Source: Azolla caroliniana (Eukaryota; Polypodiophyta). From it: 64,000 bases of DNA. The notes below the pieces were generated by a model. It made no database searches. It worked only from the letters and a program-made list of their open reading frames with translations, and had not been told where the DNA came from. A program made the translations under genes and the position numbers. This document shows, one piece after another, positions 54,424 through 64,000 of this stretch; the stretch's first letter is position 1, and the number at the start of each line of letters is the position of its first letter. The stretch lies in the NCBI GenBank assembly GCA_043228905.1, contig JBHGNT010000008.1:13950001-14014000 (forward strand), in the 5' to 3' direction.

Positions 54424-57400
54424 ATGGAAGGCGGCGGTAGTGGGCCTCCGGGCATGATGGTGTTGAACTCACAGAACTACGCCGACTGGAAGATAAAGAT
54501 GGAAGACCTTCTCATCGTCCGAGACCTGTACGAACCGATCGACAATGCCGAGATACCCAAGGGGGTAATAGAGTCGGAGTGGAAGCTCCTGAACCGGAAA
54601 GCCGTAGCGACGATCCGGCAATATGTCGATGTAAGTGTTCTGCAACATGTGGCGAACGATACGAACGCCTATGAGATGTGGCAGAAGCTGTCCGGACTGT
54701 ATGAGAGGAAGAATGCTCTGACCCGGACCTCCCTGATGAGGAAGATAGTGAATCTTAAGTACCGGGACGGCGAGAGCATGGTCGAACACGTCAGCACGTT
54801 CATGGGATTCGTGAACCAACTTGCGGCGATCAAGTTCCCGTTGGATGACGCAATGCAAACCATCATGTTGATGTGTACCCTTCCGGAGAGCTGGGAGAAC
54901 TTGGTAGTTACTCTCAGCACCTCCTGTAAGGAAGAGAACTTGTCTTTACTAACGGTAAAGACAAGTATTCTAAATGAAGAAGCGCGTCGGAGAGATAAAG
55001 AACCGGCCTCCGACTCGAAGGCGCTGCTTACCGAATCGGAACGGGGAAGACAACGGAACCGGAGTCCGCAAAGACGGGAGAAGTCGGGGACACGGTCGTA
55101 GTCGAGGGGAGGACCTACATGCTTCTATTGTGGGAAGCCGGGGCACTTCCAGAAGAACTGTCGGCATTTCCGGAAAGACAACGGAACCGACGGTACCGAT
55201 TCGAAGAAGTCACCGGAGCGAAACGGTGCATACCGGGGAGCCACGGACCGGAGAGGTCCGGATCGGCGAGGGCAGGACCGGAAAGGAACGACGGCACTCG
55301 CGGCAAGTGAAGAAGAGATAATGCTCATTACCGAAGAGAGGGAGCTGAACCTTGCCGGTGAAGAGATGATCTGGGTGGTCGATTCCGGAGCGTCGTTCCA
55401 CCTGACGCCGGAGAAGAAATACTTCTCATCCTACACAGCCATTGAGCACGGCTGTGTCCGGATGGGAAATGAAGGTACATGCCGGATTGCCGGCATAGGA
55501 GACGTGTGGCTGATGACATCAACCGGATGCAAGATGCTGCTGAAGGATGTGCGACACGTTCCGGAGGTTCGATTGAACCTGATTTCGGCCGGGAGGCTAG
55601 ACGATGAAGGCTACACGGGTAGCATCCGGAACGGTGTCATGAAGTTCAGCAAAGGGAGCCTGATAGTGGCTCGGGCCCGGAAGGTCAACACACTGTACCT
55701 GATGAATTCCCGACTATGTCCGGAGGAGCTGAATGTGGCAGCTGACACTGCCGGTGAGCTGTGGCACAAGAGACTGTGCCACATGAGCGAGAAGGGGATG
55801 AAGAGGCTTGCCGAAGAAAACCTGATACCGGTAAAGCACGTACACTTGGGGAAGTGTACCGACTGTCTGGCCGGTAAGCAAAACCGGACCTCCTTCCGCT
55901 CAAGACCACCGATGAGACGTAGTGTACCATTGGAGTTGGTACACACTGATGTGTGTCAGGTAGAAACGAAGTCACATGGCGGAGCCCAGTACTTCGTAAC
56001 ATTCATAGATGACCATAGCCGGAAGCTGTGGACGGCACCGTTGAAGACAAAGGACCAAGTATTGTCCGTCTTCAAAGAACTCCACGCGAGAGTGGAAAGA
56101 GAATCCGGCAAGAAGCTGAAAGCACTACGAGCGGATAACGGAGGAGAATACCGAGGGCAATTTGAGGAGTATTGCCGTTCGATGGGAATCCGGCTCGAGT
56201 TTACTGTGCCGAAGACGCCGGAACTGAACGGGCTGGCCGAGAGGATGAACCAGACCATAATGGAGAGGGTCCGGAGTATGCTAGCACATGCGAAATTACC
56301 CAAGGGATTTTGGGCTGAGGCAATGTCGACGGCGACATATGTGATAAATAGATCACCCTCAGTACCCCTGGATGGAGACACGCCACAAAGAGTGTGGCCC
56401 GGTAAGGAAGTGTCCTACCGGCATCTGAAGGTGTTCGGGTGTCTCGCATACATGCATGTGGCAAAGGACCGGAGAGGAAAGTTAGACCCAAAGACCCGGC
56501 CATGCATATTCCTCGGTTACGGCGACGACGAGTTCGGCTACCGAGTATGGGACCCGGTCGACAAGAAGATATTCAGGAGTCGAGATATCATCTTCATGGA
56601 GGACAAGACACTCGCCGACTGGGAGTCGGAGAAGAAGATGAAGAGCTCCAAGTCGACCGGTGAGAATCAACTCTACGAGGAGCAATCCCGACCGGCAAGG
56701 GACCGGTTAGCACTCGAGGATCCGGCCGAAGACGGTGAAGAAACAGAACCGGCCGAGGAAGATGAAACTGATACCGGAACCGGCCCCGATCCAGAAATGG
56801 ATTCGGATGAAGAGGAAACGGAGGAGCCGGTTACCGAAGCTCCGGAACGGAGATATCCTCTAAGAGAGAGAAGGGCCCCCCAGAGATTTCCGGAACCAGA
56901 GCACGTGCTGCTAACCGACGAGGGGGAGCCGGAGAGTTTTGAAGAAGCAAAGCTTGACACCCATAGCCGCAGGTGGTTAAGTGCCATGCAGGAGGAGATG
57001 GATTCCCTGCATGAGAACCACACATATGAACTTGTGGAGTTGCCGAAAGGAAAGCGGGCACTTCGAAACAAGTGGGTGTTCAAGCTGAAACCGGGAGATG
57101 CCGGAAACCCCCCGAGATACAAAGCCAGGATCGTGGTGAAGGGGTTCCAGCAGAAGAAGGGCGTCGACTTCGACGAGATATTTGCCCCGGTAGTGAAGAT
57201 GACCTCCATCCGGACGGTGCTGAGCATAGCGGCAAGCATGGACCTCGAGGTAGAACAGATGGACGTGAAGACGGCATTCCTTCACGGTGACCTCGAAGAA
57301 GAGATCTACATGCAGCAACCGGAAGGATTCGAGAAGAAAGGGAAGGAGCACCTGGTATGCCGGTTGAAGAAGAGCCTTTACGGACTGAAGCAGGCTCCCC

Positions 57401-58497
57401 GGCAGTGGTACCGGAAGTTCGACTCTTTCATTACCGACGAAGGGTACCACAAAACGCAGTCCGATCACTGCGTGTTTGTGAAGAAGTTCGAAGGAGGAGA
57501 CTTTCTAATACTCCTCCTGTACGTGGACGACATGTTGATCGTCGGACGGGACCAGGTCAAGATACGGATGCTGAAGAAAGCGCTTCACCGAACCTTCTCT
57601 ATGAAGGACCTGGGTCCGGCGAGGCAAATACTAGGGATGCACATCATCCGGGACCTGAAGAAGAAGCAGTTGTGGCTGTCACAGGAGAAGTACGTGACAA
57701 AGGTGCTTCACCGGTTCAACATGTCGGAAGCAAGACCGGTCGGGTCAACCCTCCCGGCAAACTGCAAGTTGTCCAGCAAGCAAAGCCCCAAGACAAAGGC
57801 TGAGAAGGAGGACATGATGAAAGTACCATATGCCTCTGCCGTCGGAAGCTTGATGTACGCAATGGTGTGTACAAGACCGGACATAGGATATGCAGTCGGA
57901 GTGGTGAGCCGGTACATGAGCAATCCCGGCAAAGAGCACTGGAACGCGGTCAAGTGGATACTCCGATACCTGAAGGGCACGGCAAACGTGTGCCTCCGAT
58001 TCGGCTCCGGTAAGCCCGAACTCGACGGCTTTACCGATTCGGATATGTCGGCTGATGCAGATACTAGCCGGTCCACATCAGGGTATGTGATGACGTATGC
58101 AGGGGGAGCTGTTTCGTGGCAGTCGAGGCTGCAGAAGACGGTTGCGTTGTCAACCACGGAGGCGGAGTACATGGCGGCTGTCGAAGCCGGCAAGGAAATA
58201 ATATGGATGAAGGACTTCATTAGAGAGCTCGGTATCCGGCAGGAGGAGTACCGACTCTACTGCGACAGTCAGAGTGCCATCCACCTTGCGAAGAACGCGG
58301 CCTATCACTCCCGGACGAAGCACATCCAGCGAAGATATCACTGGATCCGGGAAAGGATAGAAGACCAGGAGTTCATGCTGACGAAGATCCACACAGACGA
58401 GAACGGGTCAAATATGCTGACCAAAGTGCTCACACCGGACAAGCTGGAAGCATGCCGGAAGAGGATCGGATTGGAGAGACATCCCATGCCGAAGTGA
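54424..58497 (+). pseudogene. Copia B Gag-Pol, 1357 codons, one nonsense codon
   Basis: It is collinear with copia A over its whole length: Gag (MVLNSQNYADWKIKMEDLL), CCHC knuckle (CFYCGKPGHFQKNC), protease (WVVDSGASFHLTPEK), integrase zinc region and core (FVTFIDDHSRKLW, RADNGGEYRGQFEEYC, LNGLAERMNQTI), a very acidic linker (DPEMDSDEEETEEP), RT (LLLYVDDMLIVG) and RNase H (YCDSQSAIHLAKN). The only defect seen is TAG at 55099-55101, codon 226, just before the zinc knuckle, where copia A has CAG. The single stop separates Gag from Pol. Confidence 0.96.
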
Positions 58498-58507
58498 AGG
58501 GGGAGTT

Positions 58508-59123
58508 TGTTGGGATTTCGGTCCCTCCGGATGGGATGTCCGGAGATGAATGACGGCAAGCCCGGTCCCGGTTACGGAACCAGAGGATGAAGAGTACCCG
58601 GCATGAAGCCGGATGAAGAGTACCCGGTTACGGAAGCCGGATGAAGATACAGGCCCGGTGAGAGTACTCACCGGATGTGGGGACATATTTGTGAATATGT
58701 TTTCCCAAGAGCCCTTTGAGGCTATATTTGTAAATAGTCCGAAAGTCATATGTGTATAAATATGACTTAGGGCAAACAGTTTTGTTGTTGCTCATTTTTC
58801 TGTTTTCCACTTAGAGGGAGTGAAGAGAGCAGCCGAGAGAGAGGGAGAGAGAGAGAGACGAAGAGGTCGTTGCCTCTGTGTATTACCGCCGCCTGTGGCG
58901 AAGACAGTGAGCTCAAGGTTGTTGCCTTGTAGCTTCACCATTGTACATCTCTGTTTATAGTGATATTGGAGTTTGAGGACTCCCGTGGTTTTTGCCATTT
59001 AGGGTTTTCCACGTAAAACATCCTGTGTACTCTTCTCTCTATTGTCTTCGTGCATTTTGTAAATTTCCTGTTTTCTGTGAGTTGATCCTATTGCTCGGTT
59101 GTGGCCGAGCACTGTGTTTAACA
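58508..59123 (+). repeat. Copia B 3' LTR
   Basis: 616 bp, after AAGGGGGAGTT. It is nearly identical to the 5' LTR: a few substitutions and small indels, for example in the GATAGTTGG segment. The GTATG duplication follows. Confidence 0.96.
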
Positions 59124-60363
59124 GTATGTGTGGTTGCATGGTTGTAGGTGAACCAACAAAGACGCAGTTTTGTCCTCCACACCTAACCCGCAAGCGATGC
59201 AACGTCCTTGAACTGTTAATAAATCATTTTCTGGTTCTCCTTCATTAGGTAAGGGAGCAAGAATGTTCAGGTCCAAATCCTGTCTGGTCCTTACCATTCC
59301 CTCCACAAAATGTAGTTGCTTCTTAAGGCAGCTAACTACCTGTTCTTGATGAATGTATTGTTCCTTCAACGCAACAGAGAAATTTACCGATTAATTATTC
59401 CTGTCTGAGAAAGATACACCAACTTTGCTCAAGAATCGTTAACTTACTTGAAGCTTTTCCAAATTGTAATCTGCAACAGTATTTACACCTAGAAGGTCCA
59501 GGTTCATTGAAAGAACCTGGATCTCTATTTGCAGTTGTATTTTACGCTGGGGATCCAATGGCCCCTCTAATTCAAGGTCCTATTGCGCAACCTATTCCAG
59601 ATAATGCTTGATTAGCACGTTTTACCCTTAAAGTTATTTATAACACAATCACATACCAGCAAAACAATAGTTACCTGAATCTTATTTCTAATCGTTGTAA
59701 CAACGGAAGTAACTTTGCTCTCCATTGTAGAAGCCATTGTGGCTTTCTCTAAATCAGTCTTAAAAAATGCCAATGTCTCACAGGCTTCATGGACATTTTT
59801 TAGCATATAGCTAACCAATGTCTCACCTGTATCATCGACAGTGGCTTTCCTTGGGTGTCCGTGTGGTGTATGCCCCCGGTTTTGCTGGGAGTCGGCAGTT
59901 GCATCAACAACTGCCATGCTCCAAAATCTGTCTATTTTTTGTGCCAAGGTCCCCATCTTTCGGCATCTTTTTACCGATGCCTCACCATAGACTGCCCAAG
60001 TTACCTTATACATTTCAAGGTATCTGGATTCCTTCGTTGTTTTGTAGTACTCATATGCAAATGCTCTAGCAAATGAAACTGACAACTCATTGTTGACTGG
60101 AATCTCCTGATGAACTTTCTAGAGCAGCCTCATGCAGTCATCGTACAAGTCGGCTCGTACATGCTTCAGCTTGACCTTGCCTTTGACTCTAGGCACTGTA
60201 TATACTGTCATCCAGTCTACATCACTGATCAATTTATCACTTAGGACAGCAGGGTCAACACCCTTGAGTGACAGACCATAGGTGTTGTGGAAGCCCTCCT
60301 TTGTCTCGCAAAATTTTGCGAAGTTTAGCACTCTTGGATACGGAGGAACGAGCCATCTGAAAT

Positions 60364-61140
60364 ATCATTTCAGAAATCAGAAATAGTGCAAAATCAGAAT
60401 ATGTCAGAATCAGAAACCCCAATCAACAACAACAAAAATAGTGCAAAATCTTTAACTTAGCAAATCAGAAACCCTAATCATAATTTGAAATCAGAAACCC
60501 TAATCAAAATCTGTAATCAAAAGTTTGAAATCAAAAACCCTAATCAAAATCTTTAATTAGAAGTTTGTAACCAGAAACCCTATTCAGAAATTCTAATTAG
60601 AAATTTATAATCAAAAACCCTAATCAGAAATTTCAATCACAAACCCTAATCAGAAATTCTAAACATAAATTTATAAACAAAAACCCTATTTAGAAATTCT
60701 AATCAGAAATTCTAATCTGTAATCAAAATTTGAAATCAGAAACCCTAATCAAAATCTGTAATCAGAAGTTTGAAATCAGAAACCCTAATCAAAATCTGTA
60801 ATCAGAGGTTTGTAACCAGAAACCTTATTCAGAAATTCTAATCAGAAATTTATAATCAAAAACCCTAATCAGAAATTTCAATCAGAAACCCTAATAAAAA
60901 ATTTCAATCACAAACCCTAATCAGAAATCCTAAGCAGAAATTTATAAACAAAAACCCTATTCAGAAATTCTAATTTGTAATCAAAATTTGTAACCAGAAA
61001 CCCTATTCAGAAATTCTAATCAGAAATTTATAATAAAAAACTCTAATCAGAAATTTCAATCACAAACCCTAATCACAAATTCTAATCAGAAATTTATAAA
61101 CAAAAACCCTAATTAGAAATTTCAATCAGAAACCCCAATC
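60364..61140. repeat. AT-rich CAGAAACCCTAATCA tandem repeat in a cargo-gene intron
   Basis: It is built from irregular units such as CAGAAACCCTAATCAGAAAT and AATCTGTAATCAGAAGTTTG. It lies wholly inside the intron between 61186 and 60356 of the RING-type gene. AAACCCTAA resembles the plant telomere motif, but the units are not pure telomere repeats. Confidence 0.85.
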
Positions 61141-61693
61141 ATCACTAAAGACAAGATTAAACACAAAAAAGTAATATAAACACACCTGCTGCTACTCCCC
61201 GATCTACGAGACATCCTTGTATGGGACTCCAAGGACTTCGCCCTATTCGATTTTGGGGAAATATGAACCGGCACCAAAGTTCAGACAGTAGTCAAAAAGA
61301 GAAAACAAATTTTTGGGGTTTCTGTAACTGAAATATACCTGGACGATGATCGAGCGGGTTCTGTGTTGTAGCTCTCAATCTGCAATGTCGATTTTCTGCT
61401 GCTGCGAGAGCTACGTCTGCGTTCGTGCTTTGAGTACTCCATCTGCGTTCAAAATCAAACTTAGGCTAAACAGGCAATTGATGACATTGAAGTCAACCTT
61501 AGATGATGGTGCTATTCCCCAAGTTCCACTACGTCTAAAACAGAAGTTCAAATATTTGAGTTTTTTCATAAATTAGTTTTTAAAATATTTGATTTTCCCA
61601 CAAAAAAGACTAGCTAAACAAATAGCTAATTAGCTATGGCCATTTTAGTAGCTATTTAGCTATAATAGTGTTTCCACTCACATGCTTTTACCC

Positions 61694-64000
61694 ATAATGT
61701 CGTTGGCTGATCAGTATGCCTTCGGGGGTTCGGATCACTTCGATCCCGACAAAGTAATGAAGGTCCCCCAGGTCCTTCATATCAAATGATGCCACAAGCT
61801 GGAGCTTTACGCGATCAATTTCTCCTAGGTCAACGTTGGCGATGACCAAGTAATCAACATAAAGTAAAATACTAACTGGCCCAAGTCGACCTTGCTAGAC
61901 AAACAATGAAGAGTCTGATTTGGACGTCACAAATCCCATCCGACGCAATCGTTGTGTGATCTTCGCGTTCCAGGCACGCGGGGCTTGCTTTAGTCTGTAA
62001 AGGGACTTCTTCAACTGGCATATTGCCGAAGTGTTCGTTTCGGTGTGAAATCCACATGTACACTTGTTCCTCAAGCTCGCCTTGCAGGAACACATACTTT
62101 ACATCCATCTGATGTAAATGTCACCCCTTTGTCGTAGCTCCCGCAAGCAAAACACTAACGGTCGTCATCTTCGCGACTGGCATAAACGTCTCATCGTAAT
62201 CGATGCCATGTTGTTGCGCGTAGCCTTTTGCTACTAATCGGGCCTTGTATCTTTTGACTGAGCCGTCGGTGTTCTACTTGACCTTGTACACCCACCTACA
62301 TCCAATCAGCTTTACACCCTTGGGGGCGTCAACCAGGTCCCAAGTTTCGTTCTCCGTAAATGCGTTCATCTCTTCCTCCATGGCGGGATGCCAATTCGCG
62401 TCCTTTGCCGCTTCTGCATAGATCTCGGGCTCAAGCACTTTCGTTACGCGTGTCACGTACGCATATTGATGCGCCATGTACTCGTTGTATCCAAACCACA
62501 CAACAGGGTTCTTCTGGCGGGTAGATCGGCATAATTGCGCATTAGCTGATGTTGAGGCCGTTCTGGCCGACGCGGATTTCGCTCTTGAAGGCCCGTCAAT
62601 GCTCTTCTCGGAGTTGGATTCGCGTCAATCCGACTCATCCTTATCCGTGTCGTACTCCGGCATCTTCATCTTTCCCTTTTCTTTGTGCGTAAGCCATCTC
62701 TTCGGCTTCCTGCACAGGGAATGCACGGCTGAGTCTCCACTACTCGCCGGCTCTTCATCTGACTGGTCAAACCGACTCAGTCGCTTATTCGGTCCACTTA
62801 GCCGAAATGAAGTCAAACTCTCTTCAAGAGTTCCAACTTCGCGTTCATCAGGAGGCATCTCAGCCTCGCTGACCTTATCTTCAGAACTCATATTGGAGCT
62901 GAGGTCTAGAGTAGGAGGCAAATACCAAGACGCGGACTCATCGAACACAACATCGCGACTTACGCGACCTGGTTTGATTCCGGAGTTATAACACTTATAA
63001 CCCTTCTGTTCGTCCAAGTAGCCGACCAAGATACTCTTCTCGGCTTTCGCATCTAGCTTCTCCTTCGGCACATGCACATACGCGATGCTACTGAAAACCC
63101 TCAAGTGTCGTAGATTCAACATCCTTCTGAAATACAGCTCATGTGCGACACTTTTTCGCCGATCCTATTCTGGATGTAGAGCAGTTCAGACCGCTTCGGC
63201 CCAATAGAACTTGGGCAAGCTCTTTTCTTCGAGCATTTCCCGCGCTGCTTCCACAATCGACCGATTCTTCCTTTTGGCGCTATTTTGCTCTAACGTATAC
63301 CTGCAACTGAATTCGCGCTGAATTCCCATTTGTTGCAGATAACTGTTGAATTGGCCGGAAAAGTACTCTTTTTCGCCATCCGACCGCAGGCATTTCATCT
63401 TCCTCCCTGTTTCCCTTTTGGCAAGATTTTTGAGGTTCCAGAAACAGTCGAAGACTTCACTCTTCTTTTCAATGACGTAGATCCATGTGTGTCGGGTGTA
63501 GTCATCGATGAAGGAGACGGAATATCAACTCCCACCAAGACTCACGTTCTATGTCAGTCCCCATACATCTTAATGTATCAAGTCGAGCTTATTTCGGCTC
63601 CGATTACTCTCGTTGAGGAAAGGAAGTCAGTGTTGTTTCCCTAGCTGGCAAGCTTCACAAAGTTGGGGCTTTCGACCACTCAATTTTGGCAATCCGAACA
63701 CAACTTGTCTCGATTGCAGGTCCTGAAGCCTTTGGTAGTTGACATGGCCTATCCGCTTATGCCACAAGTCGATATACGACTCGACTTTTTGCCCTTTCGC
63801 GATCATGGCGGTACCTACATCATTGGTATCGATGATGAACATCCTCCCATATCTGCACCCTTGCGGCCTTCTTCCTCGATGAAGCACCTGAGATGCGTGA
63901 ACCAGACTTGCATCCCCTGGTCGACGATCTGTCCGACCGACGCCAAATTCTTCGTTATTGTCGGGACATGTAACACGTTCATTAGCTTCCCTTTTTGCCA
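61694..64000 (-). pseudogene. Copia I integrase and RT, continuing past the window
   Basis: In minus-strand order: GAG-pre-integrase zinc region (63887-63627; LWHKRIGHVNYQRLQDLQ, LCEACQLGKQH), integrase core (63398-63186; LRSDGEKEYFSGQFNSYLQQ, LPKFYWAEAV), integrase end (63122-62625; RHLRVFSSIAYVHVPKEKL, ILVGYLDEQKGYKCY), RT start (62501-62274; ETWDLVDAPKGVKLIGCRWV) and RT middle in two frames (62108-61872). The conserved segment MKDLGDLHYFVGIEV lies near 61790-61740. The catalytic RT box reads as ILLYVDYLVI-like with shifts. The frame joins 44159 across the DNA transposon. Gag and the 5' LTR lie beyond 64000. Confidence 0.85.

Larger units (their letters stand above)
53778..59123 (+). mobile_element. 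Copia B, young insertion in the cargo gene
   Basis: 5346 bp between two copies of GTATG (53773-53777 and 59124-59128). It has LTRs of 615 and 616 bp differing by a few bases, a Met-tRNA primer site, one Gag-Pol frame and a polypurine tract (58497-58507). It is the same family as copia A but its LTR array is much shorter. It splits the zinc-binding exon of the minus-strand RING-type gene. Confidence 0.97.
53659..61442 (-). pseudogene. SR-rich, RING-H2-like cargo gene, multi-exon, disrupted by copia B
   Basis: Minus-strand exon model with GT/AG introns and matching phases: 61442-61339 (MEYSKHERRRSSRSSRKS), 61242-61186 (SHTRMSRRSGSSSR), 60356-59675 (WLVPPYPRVLNFAKFCETKE, FWSMAVVDATADSQQNRG), 59579-59448 (DLELEGPLDPQRKIQLQIE, Leu-rich helix), 59363-59124, continuing past copia B at 53772-53659. 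The last exon has C-x2-C-x17-C-x-H-x2-H-x2-C (CIAC, CNHTY, then HLLC), the first six ligands of a RING-H2 finger; the final Cys pair is irregular. TAG at 60119-60121 also breaks exon 3. RING-H2 proteins are usually ubiquitin ligases. The N-terminal region is unrecognised. Confidence 0.65.
44160..61693. mobile_element. Large cargo-bearing TIR DNA transposon (17.5 kb, 12.2 kb without copia B)
   Basis: The ends are a 25-bp inverted repeat, left 44160-44184 and right 61669-61693, with two mismatches; both begin GGGT and end GAGTGGAAACA. Flanks are ATAA (44156-44159 and 61694-61697). Excision with one ATAA restores the copia I RT frame exactly, which proves the outer limits. Contents: 83-bp repeats, a plus-strand transposase-like gene, minus-strand FCP1-like, unknown and RING-type genes, and extensive TAGCTAATTAGCTA repeats. 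Copia B inserted later. A 4-bp A/T duplication and GGG start recall Sola, Kolobok or piggyBac superfamilies, but I cannot assign one. Confidence 0.9.

Noticed and set aside
60364-61140. A telomere or interstitial telomere tract
   Set aside because: AAACCCTAA occurs but is separated by variable AT-rich spacers, and the tract lies inside a well-defined intron.
44174-61681. Shorter element boundary with an 11-bp TIR (GAGTGGAAACA) and a CATGC duplication
   Set aside because: CATGC belongs to the longer 25-bp inverted repeat. Only the outer boundary with ATAA restores the reading frame of copia I.

Overview
The window is a stretch of eukaryotic, almost certainly land-plant, nuclear DNA made almost wholly of nested transposable elements. 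I see no ordinary single-copy host gene, no rRNA or tRNA gene and no CRISPR array. A plant host is inferred from Ty1/copia and Ty3/gypsy elements with plant-type polyproteins, initiator-Met-tRNA primer sites and 5-bp target duplications. One gypsy element has a C-terminal chromodomain and a self-priming primer site. Tcn1-like chromoviruses of that kind are best known from mosses and other seed-free plants, so a non-seed plant is my best but unproven guess.

Layout. 1-8670: old minus-strand Ty3/gypsy element H (probable 3' LTR, then integrase, RNase H, RT, protease and gag in reverse), with a solo LTR at 7234-7654. 8671-11275: truncated minus-strand copia G. 11276-21404: minus-strand copia D, split by plus-strand copia C (14332-20578, TSD ATCGA), which has two LTRs in tandem at its 5' end. 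21405-42526: minus-strand gypsy F, split by copia E (21558-38266, minus, TSD CCCTA). E is split by chromovirus J (23757-35123, plus, TSD GTCGG), and J is split by a young copia A (26699-32419, plus, TSD ATTTC). This is a four-level nest. F also carries a solo LTR (41308-41941, TSD TGACG). 42527-64000: minus-strand copia I, whose 5' end lies beyond the window.

The most interesting object sits inside copia I. It is a 17.5-kb DNA transposon (44160-61693) with 25-bp terminal inverted repeats starting GGGT and a 4-bp target duplication (ATAA). Taking the element out with one TSD copy restores copia I's RT reading frame. It carries (i) a plus-strand, intron-containing DDE-type transposase-like gene of a kind I otherwise associate with animal genomes, now broken by several stops and two frameshifts; (ii) a minus-strand gene whose C-terminal half resembles an FCP1/HAD phosphatase domain with altered catalytic residues; (iii) a minus-strand ORF of unknown function; (iv) a minus-strand multi-exon gene with an SR-rich N-terminus and a C-terminal RING-H2-like motif, cut by copia B (53778-59123, TSD GTATG). 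Large palindromic minisatellites built on TAGCTAATTAGCTA fill an intron and an intergenic region. The same motif lies beside both ends of the element.

Copia A and B are one GC-rich family. Each encodes a 1357-codon Gag-Pol broken by a single nonsense codon, and their LTRs are nearly identical, so they are the most recent insertions. Older copies carry many stops, largely of the kind expected from C-to-T decay. In the older elements I name domains only where catalytic or conserved motifs are visible.
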